A stretch of DNA of 13,051 nt from JBFJVD01 sp041624375 (GTDB lineage: Bacteria; Chloroflexota; Anaerolineae; Anaerolineales; E44-bin32), in contig JBFJVD010000060.1 of the NCBI GenBank assembly GCA_041624375.1, forward strand, positions 1-13,051, given 5' to 3'. Made by a program: the position numbers and the translations under genes. Positions 1 to 6,931 of the stretch are shown here, one piece after another. A model generated the notes under the pieces. That model was given only the letters and a program-made list of their open reading frames with translations. It did not search any database and was not told where the DNA came from. The stretch's first letter is position 1, and each line of letters opens with the position of its first letter.

Positions 1-1115
1 CGCAGCACCTTTCGCTCCTGCCCGGCGGCGACGAGGTCCAGCGAGATCACTGCGCTCACGGTGTACAGCGGCAGACTCCAGAGCAGCACCGCGAGCGCGG
101 TGGCCGCCGGCTCAAAGTCGGGGCCATACAGCAGCCGGATGATCGGGCCGGTGCCCAGTCCGACGATCGCAGCCGCGACCAGCGAGAAGCCAGCCAGGGC
201 CCAACCAGCACGGCGGAAGAGGCGGGTCGTCCCTTGGTCGACAGATGCGAGCACGGCCGGCGCGCGAGCCACTATCGGGAACAGCGCGCCGAGCGCGGCC
301 TGGTGGGGGATCTTCAGTCCCTCCACGATGCGCATGGCGGCGGCGTACTCGCCGGTGAGTCCATCCCCGGCGAGCAATGAGAGGAGCAGCACGCCGACCC
401 GCTGATAGAGGACGGCGGCGATGGTCAGCAGGGCCAGCGGCCATGCCGAGTGCAGCGTCCTGCGAATCAGCGCTCCGCCGCGACCGCGCAGGGAGACCGG
501 CGCCGGGAGCCCGATCCGGCTCAAGATGGCAGCCAGGAGCGCCGATCCGATCTGGGCGACCACATAGATCACCGCCACCTCCACCAGTCCACCTCCATCG
601 GTCAGGAGCGTGGCACCGGCGATCACCGTGAAGGCCAGCGTCGTTAAGACTTGCAGCGCCAGGTACAGGTCCATCCGCTCGTACGCCCGCAGCGCCGCGC
701 TGTACACCGTGACCACGGCCAATGGCAGCAACCCGAGCACGGCGATCCGCAGGGCCCATGCCGTCACCGAGGCCGCATCGGGCAGGAGGCCGGCAAACAG
801 CCAGATCGCGCCGATAAAGGCCATAGATAGCAGCAGTTGAAGCCGCAGCGCCACTCCTGGCAGCGCCTGCGACGCGCCATCCTGGCGGGCAAGGCTCCGA
901 ATCAGCAGCGTGTCTATGCCAAAGGTGGTGAAGACATTGCCCACGAAGACCACCGCCATGATCAGGGCGTAGCGTCCGAGTCCGACATCGCCCAACCGCC
1001 GCGCCAGCAAGGCGAAGAACGCCAGCGAAAGCGCTGTCGTCAGAAGGCGCGCCATCAGCAGCCAAACGGAGTTCAGCCCGAAGCGCAGCGGGACCCGGCT
1101 CGCCTCAGTCAACAC
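1..1115 (-). CDS. Polysaccharide flippase, Wzx/MATE-like (3' end cut by window edge)
   Basis: Polytopic membrane protein that probably flips lipid-linked oligosaccharide units across the cytoplasmic membrane. The window shows 371 codons; the reading frame stays open to position 1, so the C-terminus is missing (the family usually has 420-500 residues). Hydrophobic spans alternate with Arg-rich loops from about residue 15 to the edge, at least nine in all. Family-typical stretches are the amphipathic start (RFGLNSVWLLMARLL, 11-25), the GEYAAAMRIVEGLK segment (256-269) followed by ALFP, and RLLYGPDFEPAA (327-338), as in the polysaccharide_synt/MATE-like superfamily. The GTG at 1115-1113 is taken as start; it overlaps the stop of the upstream methyltransferase, and an in-frame TTG follows at 1112. 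The ATG at 1055 would delete part of the first membrane helix. No clear Shine-Dalgarno is visible, which fits translational coupling. The family is fairly secure; the substrate is unknown. Confidence 0.85.
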   Translation of the reverse strand, partial: MLTEASRVPLRFGLNSVWLLMARLLTTALSLAFFALLARRLGDVGLGRYALIMAVVFVGNVFTTFGIDTLLIRSLARQDGASQALPGVALRLQLLLSMAFIGAIWLFAGLLPDAASVTAWALRIAVLGLLPLAVVTVYSAALRAYERMDLYLALQVLTTLAFTVIAGATLLTDGGGLVEVAVIYVVAQIGSALLAAILSRIGLPAPVSLRGRGGALIRRTLHSAWPLALLTIAAVLYQRVGVLLLSLLAGDGLTGEYAAAMRIVEGLKIPHQAALGALFPIVARAPAVLASVDQGTTRLFRRAGWALAGFSLVAAAIVGLGTGPIIRLLYGPDFEPAATALAVLLWSLPLYTVSAVISLDLVAAGQERKVL

Positions 1116-2043
1116 GGCGTCCGACGAGCAGCGGGAAGGAAGCGATCTCACGCTTGAGCCTCAATCCGGCCACCCGCCGCCCCAGCCGCCAGCGGAGGGG
1201 GTGCACGGGTGCCTGCAGTTCCCACTCAAGATGGAGCGTCTCGGCGAGGCTATCGAGACGCTCATGAGTCAGGTAGTTCTCGTGCGAGCGGGCATTACCG
1301 CTCAGGCCAAACATCTGCTCAAAGGCCATCCGCCGCTCCTCGACCATCCGCTCGCCGGCCTGCGGGTCGCGGTAAACCGGTGTATCGACGATCACGACCC
1401 GGCCGTCGCCGTCCAACACCCGCAGGGTTTCAGACAGCGTCGCCTGAGCGTCAATCGTGTAGTGCAGCGACGCGTTGAACACCGCCAGGTCCACCTGGCC
1501 GGCATCAAGCGGCAGGCGGTCAAAATCCGCCTGGATGTGATCGAAGGAAGCCTCGTAGTGTTTGTGCGCGCCCAATCCGTCTCTTGGGTCGAGGCTCAGG
1601 TCGATCGCGGCGACCGCGTGCCCGCGCAGCGCGAGCCGGTTCGACAGCCAGCCGTTGCCGGCCCCAAGATCGACGATCCGGAGTGGGCGAGAACGGTTTC
1701 GTTCCATGGGTTCGATCACAGTGTCGATCAACCGCGTGAAACTGCGGGCGCGAATCGCCCAGTCGGCAGAGAAACGGCCGCTCAGATCCCGATCCGGCAG
1801 GGCATGGAAGTAGGCCGGATCGTCGCTGCCGCGGCCTTCGGCCTGGCGGATCGCCGCATAGGAGTCCAGGAACGGCTGCAGCTCCCTTGCGCGTTCGTCT
1901 GTGAGGAATCGCCAGATTCCGTCCCGGCGCCGGTAGACGAGCTGATCCGCTGTGCAATACAGTCGATCCTCCGTCAGGGACTCCAGCGTGCGTCCGCACT
2001 GTGGGCAGGCGAACCGGAACGCGGCGGCAATGGTGGCCTTCAT
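1105..2043 (-). CDS. Class I SAM-dependent methyltransferase with N-terminal zinc-ribbon-like segment
   Basis: Predicted cytosolic methyltransferase of 312 residues. The N-terminus (about 10-48) resembles the Trm112-like zinc ribbon often fused to methyltransferases: C13-x2-C16, then C30, then a DGIWRFL ending. The usual second C-x2-C is incomplete, since C30 is followed by T-A-D, so metal binding may be lost. The Rossmann domain follows: motif I VDLGAGNGW (124-132), acidic residue D148 after strand 2, QADFDRLPL (171-179) and motif IV VDLAVFNASLHY (184-195), matching the Methyltransf_11/25 type. The ATG at 2043 overlaps the preceding stop codon (ATGA) and has a GAGGAA Shine-Dalgarno just upstream. 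The stop overlaps the flippase start. In this setting it most likely methylates a sugar or lipid-linked intermediate, but the substrate is inferred only from neighbours; a small-molecule target is possible. Confidence 0.85.
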   Translation of the reverse strand: MKATIAAAFRFACPQCGRTLESLTEDRLYCTADQLVYRRRDGIWRFLTDERARELQPFLDSYAAIRQAEGRGSDDPAYFHALPDRDLSGRFSADWAIRARSFTRLIDTVIEPMERNRSRPLRIVDLGAGNGWLSNRLALRGHAVAAIDLSLDPRDGLGAHKHYEASFDHIQADFDRLPLDAGQVDLAVFNASLHYTIDAQATLSETLRVLDGDGRVVIVDTPVYRDPQAGERMVEERRMAFEQMFGLSGNARSHENYLTHERLDSLAETLHLEWELQAPVHPLRWRLGRRVAGLRLKREIASFPLLVGRRVD

Positions 2044-2915
2044 CCGGTTCCTCGAAAGCGAAAGGTGAGCAGGGTGAAGTCCCCCAGGCTGCGGAAGAGC
2101 GGCCGCTCGCTCAAGGATGTGTCGAGGGCGACCAGCCGCCGGTAGAGCTGCGGGCGGCGGCTGGCGAACGCCTTGTGATCCGCCGGGGGTGCGAAAACCG
2201 ACAGCCCTTGCTGATGGATCAGCTCAAACTGGGGGGCAAACGCCCGTCGGACCTGCCCCGGCCAGTAATAGGTGGTCTGGAAGCGCACCCCTTCGACCTG
2301 CGCCATGGTGCCTCCCGGGGTCAGGCGGCGGACGGCGGTGCGCAGGTCGCCGCGCAGGGCGGCAAGCCATTCCCATGGACAGAGCGGCGGCATGACGACG
2401 AGCGTGAAGAACGCTCCAATGCGCAGCAAAGGGGGCAGCTGCCAGGCAATGGGGCGCAGGTCCGAAACGCAGTTCAAGCCGCCGAAGTTGGACAGCACTG
2501 CGTCGTAAGGACCACCCGAGACCCGCATCAAGTCGGTGAACGAGCACTGCTGCGCGGTCAGGCGGGCCTGGAGCCCCGAAGCAGCGATCTTCGCCTCGAT
2601 CCGGGCGACCATCCCGGGCGCGAGATCGGTCGCGTGCACGCGGTAGCCGCGCTGCGCGAAGTGGAGCGCGTCGATCCCGGTGCCGGCGTTCAGTTCGAGC
2701 AAACGAGCCCCGGGCTGGAGCCGCCCCTCCACTTCCTCGTACACGAGTCGCCGCAGGCGCAGCAGGTTTGGGTGGTTGTCGCCGAACGCGTCGTAATCCG
2801 GCGCCTTACGAGAGAAAGCTTCGGCCACCTGTGCAAGATGAGCTGAGTCCCCGCTGCGGAGACGAGGGCTGGTCTCTGTCGCCCTGCCAGGTTGCCTGGT
2901 CATCGGATCGCTCAC
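2040..2915 (-). CDS. Class I SAM-dependent methyltransferase
   Basis: Predicted 291-residue cytosolic methyltransferase. After a polar, low-complexity lead (1-25) comes AFSRKAPDYDAFGDNHP (33-49), typical of the region before the SAM fold. Motif I is LLELNAGTGIDA (72-83), the ribose-binding acidic residue is D97 in ATDLAPGM, and motif IV is PYDAVLSNFGGLN (137-149). Post-motif hydrophobic and Pro-rich segments (about 165-185) precede an Arg-rich C-terminal part. It is not closely similar to the next methyltransferase downstream: it has no zinc-ribbon segment and its motif I has Asn where most relatives have Gly or Ala. The start shown is a GTG at 2915 that overlaps the radical SAM stop (GTGA). 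An in-frame ATG at 2903 is an equally plausible start because GGAG lies 11 bases ahead of it. The substrate is unknown; its place between a radical SAM enzyme and a flippase suggests polymer tailoring. Confidence 0.85.
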   Translation of the reverse strand: MSDPMTRQPGRATETSPRLRSGDSAHLAQVAEAFSRKAPDYDAFGDNHPNLLRLRRLVYEEVEGRLQPGARLLELNAGTGIDALHFAQRGYRVHATDLAPGMVARIEAKIAASGLQARLTAQQCSFTDLMRVSGGPYDAVLSNFGGLNCVSDLRPIAWQLPPLLRIGAFFTLVVMPPLCPWEWLAALRGDLRTAVRRLTPGGTMAQVEGVRFQTTYYWPGQVRRAFAPQFELIHQQGLSVFAPPADHKAFASRRPQLYRRLVALDTSLSERPLFRSLGDFTLLTFRFRGTG

Positions 2916-4480
2916 TCCGGCTGGGGGCTTGGCGTGGCGGCAGCCTCGGGGCTGAGCTCCGGCGCGACCGGGGTCAGGGTTTCCTGCGGTTGGCGCGCCC
3001 GCAGCTCGAGGCGCAGCCTCGCCAGCGGCAGGCTGGCCAGGTTGTACACCAGGCGGGCGAGAAGACGTGGGGTGGGCGTCCTATGTCCGAGGCTGACCGG
3101 CTCCTTCCCGCGCAAGCGTGCCAGCAAGGCGCTGGCGGCCTGGCGAGAGCGGAATTCCTTATGGATCACTCGATGCAGCTGACGGTAGAAGCCTGTGGCG
3201 AAGGGCCCATCGTAGAGCATCGCCAGATCGGCCGAGTCCTGCCAGTTCTGGCGCCGACTGAGCTGCGGCCGGACCCGTTCGAAGAACGTGGTTCCCGGGA
3301 GCGGGTAGGAGACGGAGATTCCGATGTCATCCGGCCGGGAAGCGCGCACCATTTGCAGGGTTTGCCGGATTTCTTCGCGCGTCTCCCCAGGGTAGCCGAA
3401 CTGCAGGAAGAAACCGACCTGGATTCCAGCCGCGTGCAGCGCGGCGGTCGCCTGGTGGATCTGCTCGACGTTGGTCCCTTTTTCCATGGCGTCGAGGATC
3501 GACTGCGCGCCGGACTCGGCGCCGACCCACACCTGCTCAGCACCGGCGCGGCGCAGGGCCTCGATCGTGCCGTCCTTCAGCAGCAGGTCCACCCGCTGGA
3601 GGCTCTTGAAGGGCAGGCGCACCCCTTCGGTCTGCACCCGATCGGCGAAGCGCGCCAGCCAGCCAGGCTTGAGCCCCATGATGTCGTCCATGAACCAGAT
3701 GTGGTCCGGCCCGTACCCCGCCTCGAGCAGCTTCATCTCGGCGACCACGTTTTCCGGGCTGCGGACGTTGTAGCGCTGGCCCCAGATCGGCTTGGCGCAC
3801 CAGTTGCAGTGGTAGGGACAGCCGCGGGTGGTGACCATGTTCATCGAGAAATACCCATGATGGCGGCGCCAGGTGTGGCGGTAGCGGTCCAAATCCACCA
3901 GATCCCAGGCGGGGAAGGGCAGCGCGTCCAGGTCCCGCAGCACCGGGCGCGGTGGATGAACTCGCCAGGGCGATCCGGCGTCGGGCGCGGCCGGGTCTCG
4001 TCGCGCCAGGCCCAGGATCCCCTCCAACTGCGTCCGGCTGCGACCAGACAGGTGGTCGAGCAGTTCCCCAAGGGTGATCTCACCCTCGCCGATCACGACG
4101 AAATCGGCGCCCTTCGCCAGGTAGCGGCCGTAGTGGTCGCTGGCGTCGGCGCCGCACACGATCACGGTGAGTCCGCGGCGGCGGGCCATCTCGATCATGG
4201 TGAAGGCCGCCTGGCGCATGCGCAGCAGGCACATCTTCGAGAGGTAGTTGAAATTGTCTTCGAAGAGCACAGCGTAGCGCGGCTGGTGCTGCTCCAACGC
4301 CGCCGCCCACTCCGCTTCGGAGGTGGCCAGCATGGCGTCGAAGAATGCCACCTCATAGCCACGCGCCCGAAGATGGGCGGCGGCGTAAAGGGAGCCGAGC
4401 GGCGGATACGGCTGCATCGCCTGCCACAGCTTGGAATCAAAGCGCAGAAAATACGACTGGCCGATCAACACCTCGCTCAT
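2912..4480 (-). CDS. B12-binding-domain radical SAM protein
   Basis: 522-residue protein of the cobalamin-binding radical SAM superfamily (BchE/Elp3-like architecture). The N-terminal B12-binding Rossmann-like region spans about 1-145, with YPPLGSLYAAAHLRARGYEV (25-44) and the signature GADFVVIGEGE (124-134). The canonical DxHxxG cobalamin ligand motif is not seen, as in many members. The radical SAM core starts with TTRGCPYHCNWCAKP: C221, C225 and C228 form the CxxxCxxC site for the 4Fe-4S cluster. WFMDDIMGL (262-270), the VGAES segment and QFGYPGET are typical later core strands. A roughly 90-residue Arg/Pro-rich tail follows. The ATG at 4480 overlaps the stop of the nucleotidyltransferase-fold gene (ATGA) and has GAGG five bases upstream. 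Members perform methylations, cyclisations or rearrangements; here a modification of the polysaccharide or its lipid carrier is likely but unproven. The fold is secure, the reaction unknown. Confidence 0.9.
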   Translation of the reverse strand: MSEVLIGQSYFLRFDSKLWQAMQPYPPLGSLYAAAHLRARGYEVAFFDAMLATSEAEWAAALEQHQPRYAVLFEDNFNYLSKMCLLRMRQAAFTMIEMARRRGLTVIVCGADASDHYGRYLAKGADFVVIGEGEITLGELLDHLSGRSRTQLEGILGLARRDPAAPDAGSPWRVHPPRPVLRDLDALPFPAWDLVDLDRYRHTWRRHHGYFSMNMVTTRGCPYHCNWCAKPIWGQRYNVRSPENVVAEMKLLEAGYGPDHIWFMDDIMGLKPGWLARFADRVQTEGVRLPFKSLQRVDLLLKDGTIEALRRAGAEQVWVGAESGAQSILDAMEKGTNVEQIHQATAALHAAGIQVGFFLQFGYPGETREEIRQTLQMVRASRPDDIGISVSYPLPGTTFFERVRPQLSRRQNWQDSADLAMLYDGPFATGFYRQLHRVIHKEFRSRQAASALLARLRGKEPVSLGHRTPTPRLLARLVYNLASLPLARLRLELRARQPQETLTPVAPELSPEAAATPSPQPE

Positions 4481-5430
4481 GCGCGCGCCTCATGGATCTG
4501 CCGGCGACGCCGATCGAATGCGTCCAGCGTCGCCGCTGCGTGGTGAGAAAGGTGGCCTTTGCAGCAGTCGGCGGAGAAGACCGCCTCCGGCGCAGCGAAA
4601 TGCTCAGCAGCGGCGACGGCCTGTTCGCGAAAGCGCCGGACCTTGCGCCCCATTTCCCAGCGCTCAAGCGGATCGATCAGCCGAGTATGCAGCCCCCATT
4701 CGAGGCTGCGGCGGATGATCCCCCGGCGGATCGGCGCGCCGGCGGCGCCGCCCGGTGGACCGACGGCGTTGGGCAGGAAATCATCCACCCAGCGGTTCAC
4801 GGACCTCATCTGCGTGTATATGTCACTGCCGGCGATCGGAACCATCTGGGTCAGCTCGTGCGCGGTGTACAGGTCCTGCTGCGAGAGCGAAAGGGCCCGA
4901 GTGGTGATCAGGTAGTTGGGACAGAGCTCTATGCCGCGCTGGGCCGCCAGGCGGACGGCGAGGATCGCCATGGCCCGGCACATCCAGAGCCGGCGCGGCT
5001 CAGACACGAGGAAGTAGTCGAGGTCGGCGTCCGCTTCGGCGTTGTGCATGGCCAGCGCGCCGGTGAGCGCCACCATGCGTATGAAGGGCAGCCGCGCCAG
5101 CCACCGCCCGTAGTGGAGCGCCGCCGGCCAGAGGCGCTCGGCGGCGCTCGCCCGCCGCGCCCGCTGGTCGATGGAGTGCTCACGACCCGGCAGGAAGAAG
5201 AATGACCCACGCCGCCCAATGCGCCCGGCGGCGACCCCCGCGGCCAGCCCCGCCGCCACCTGCCGGCGCGTTGCCGGCAAGCCAATCAAGTAGCGGTGAG
5301 CCTGCGCCGCAGTGAGCGGGTAGTCGAACACGTCGGCGTAGGCCAGCGTTTCCAGCAGCGCGCGGATGAGTTCACGGTCGCTCAGCGAAATTCCGCTCGG
5401 TGCGAGAACTGCCGAACTACGCGCTTCCAT
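4477..5430 (-). CDS. Nucleotidyltransferase-fold protein of unknown function
   Basis: 317 residues. I do not recognise a named gene, but the layout resembles proteins loosely annotated as nucleotidyltransferase-like near bacterial polysaccharide genes. Residues 15-85 look like a small helical/winged-helix domain (YADVFDYPLTAAQAHRYL, 31-48). The centre, VALTGALAMHNAEADADLDY (120-139), corresponds to the pol-beta-type core: a G-S then D-x-D metal site. Here the serine is replaced (G124-A125), while D136-L-D138 remains and D134 is close by. Conserved-looking stretches follow: GIELCPNYLIT (166-176), a DLYTAHELTQMVPI segment and NRWVDDFLPN (212-221). No membrane helices or signal peptide. It overlaps the GT2 gene by 14 bases and has AGAGG nine bases ahead of the ATG. 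The stop overlaps the radical SAM start, so the two are probably produced together. It could be an active nucleotidyltransferase, or a degenerate, regulatory one. Confidence 0.7.
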   Translation of the reverse strand: MEARSSAVLAPSGISLSDRELIRALLETLAYADVFDYPLTAAQAHRYLIGLPATRRQVAAGLAAGVAAGRIGRRGSFFFLPGREHSIDQRARRASAAERLWPAALHYGRWLARLPFIRMVALTGALAMHNAEADADLDYFLVSEPRRLWMCRAMAILAVRLAAQRGIELCPNYLITTRALSLSQQDLYTAHELTQMVPIAGSDIYTQMRSVNRWVDDFLPNAVGPPGGAAGAPIRRGIIRRSLEWGLHTRLIDPLERWEMGRKVRRFREQAVAAAEHFAAPEAVFSADCCKGHLSHHAAATLDAFDRRRRQIHEARA

Positions 5431-6931
5431 CGGCCTCTACCTCTCGTGCGCGCAGCCGGATCTGACTCCACTGCAAGCGTAGGGTCTGGGCAGCTGTCAT
5501 GCCGGCGGCGAAGAGCAGGCCGACACAGAAGAGCCCGGCGTAGACGGCGATCAGCCAGTTGCCTCGCTCAAGCGCCAGCGCGATCGTGGTGGCGTTGAGC
5601 AGGGCGAAACCAAGCTCGGGGATCACGATCGGATCCAGCCGGAGCTGGTAGCGCTTCCCGAGCCATGAGTCGCGGCGCCCTACGATCCCGAACTTTGGCG
5701 TGCGTTCGAAGACTCCGCGGGTCCGGCGCAGCATGTCGAGCGCAGCCCGAAACGTATTGACCATCATGCCTGTGCCGAGCGCCATGAGGAACGCCGCCTT
5801 TGGCAGGCTGCGCCACGAGAAGCGCCCGAGGCGGCGTTGGGCGACCAGGAAGAACGTGAGCGGGGCGAACGCGGTGGCGTTGAAGATCAGCCCGATGCCG
5901 AACAGGTTGATCAGGCTGGGGTACTGCTCGTTGAGCAGCAGCAGCAGTGGATAGAGAACAGCCAGGGCAAAGAGGAGCAGGTGGATGCCGTAACCCGTCA
6001 GGTGAAGTGACGCTTCCAGTTTCATCCGCAGCGGGAGCTGTGCTCGCCAAATGCGCGGCAGCAGTTTGCGGGCGCATTCAAGGCTGCCGCGGGCCCAACG
6101 GTGCTGCTGGCGGCGGTAGGCGCTGAAGCTGGCGGGCAGCTCCGCCGGCGTTTCCAGGTCGCCGAGATACAGTCCGTGCCAGCCTCGAAGAGAGGCACGA
6201 TACGAGAGATCGAGATCCTCAGTGAGCGTGTCGGCGGTCCAGCCGCCGGCGTCGTGGATCGCCTGGCGGCGCCAGATCCCGCCGGAGCCGTTGAAGTTGA
6301 ACCAGTAGCCGCCCAAGTGGCGGGCGAACTGCTCGATGGCGAAGTGCGCGTCGATGGCGATCGATTGGAGCAGGGTGAGCGCCGAGTAGTCTCGATTCAC
6401 ATGCCCCCAGCGAGTCTGGACAAAGGCCAGCTTCGGGTCGGCGAAGTGGGGGACGGTGCGGCGCAAGAAATCGGGTGGGGGAACGAAGTCGGCATCGAAC
6501 ACAGCCAGGAGCTCTCCCTTTGCGCACGCCATGCCCTCTGCCAGCGCGCCGGCCTTGAACCCCTTGCGGTGACGGCGGCGAACATGCTGGATATCCAGGC
6601 CGCGGCGACGCAGCGCAGCGGCTGTCTGCCGGACCACATCGACGGTGTCATCGGTTGAATCGTCGAGCACCTGAATCTCAAGCCGGTCGAGCGGGTAATC
6701 CAGCCGGCCGGCGGCCTCCAGCAGCCGCTTCGCCACGTAGCGTTCGTTGTAGATGGGCAGCTGTACGGTGACGTACGGCCAGACCCGCGGAGCAGGCGGC
6801 GCCTTAGGCCGTCTCGCCCGTCGCGTCCAGCTGAGGTAGGTGAGATAGAAGAAGTTCAGTCCGTAGGCGAACAGCGCGCCGATCACGAGCAAGTAGGCGA
6901 TGGCGGCAGGGACGAAAAGCAGGTCAAGCAT
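5417..6931 (-). CDS. Membrane GT2 glycosyltransferase, cellulose-synthase/CslA-like
   Basis: Processive-type family 2 glycosyltransferase, about 504 residues. An N-terminal membrane helix (about 5-33) leads into the GT-A domain: VQLPIYNE (56-63), QVLDDSTDD (87-95) with the UDP-binding D90-D91, DAD (146-148), NGSGGIWRR (214-222), TED (237-239) and QQHRW (275-279), the D,D,D,Q(Q/R)xRW pattern of beta-glycan synthases. Four or more C-terminal helices follow from about 308, including LLLFALAVLYPLLLL and an AGLFCVGLLFAAG span near the end. These could form a channel for the growing chain. The start at 6931 is chosen because AGGGA lies six bases ahead of it; the in-frame ATG at 6937 directly abuts that AGGGA. 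The gene start overlaps the O-antigen ligase stop (ATGCTTGA). It is probably the backbone- or branch-forming transferase; the sugar cannot be predicted. Mannan, glucomannan or cellulose-like products are known for relatives. Confidence 0.9.
   Translation of the reverse strand: MLDLLFVPAAIAYLLVIGALFAYGLNFFYLTYLSWTRRARRPKAPPAPRVWPYVTVQLPIYNERYVAKRLLEAAGRLDYPLDRLEIQVLDDSTDDTVDVVRQTAAALRRRGLDIQHVRRRHRKGFKAGALAEGMACAKGELLAVFDADFVPPPDFLRRTVPHFADPKLAFVQTRWGHVNRDYSALTLLQSIAIDAHFAIEQFARHLGGYWFNFNGSGGIWRRQAIHDAGGWTADTLTEDLDLSYRASLRGWHGLYLGDLETPAELPASFSAYRRQQHRWARGSLECARKLLPRIWRAQLPLRMKLEASLHLTGYGIHLLLFALAVLYPLLLLLNEQYPSLINLFGIGLIFNATAFAPLTFFLVAQRRLGRFSWRSLPKAAFLMALGTGMMVNTFRAALDMLRRTRGVFERTPKFGIVGRRDSWLGKRYQLRLDPIVIPELGFALLNATTIALALERGNWLIAVYAGLFCVGLLFAAGMTAAQTLRLQWSQIRLRAREVEADGSA

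Noticed and set aside
112..1065. Long open frame on the minus strand within the flippase region
   Set aside because: It is Arg/Gly/Ala-rich without membrane spans and is out of frame with the hydrophobic flippase sequence, so it is a shadow of high GC.
2768..4546. 592-codon open frame on the plus strand opposite the radical SAM gene
   Set aside because: It lies antisense to an obvious CxxxCxxC radical SAM protein and has no recognisable domains; long antisense frames are expected at this GC content.
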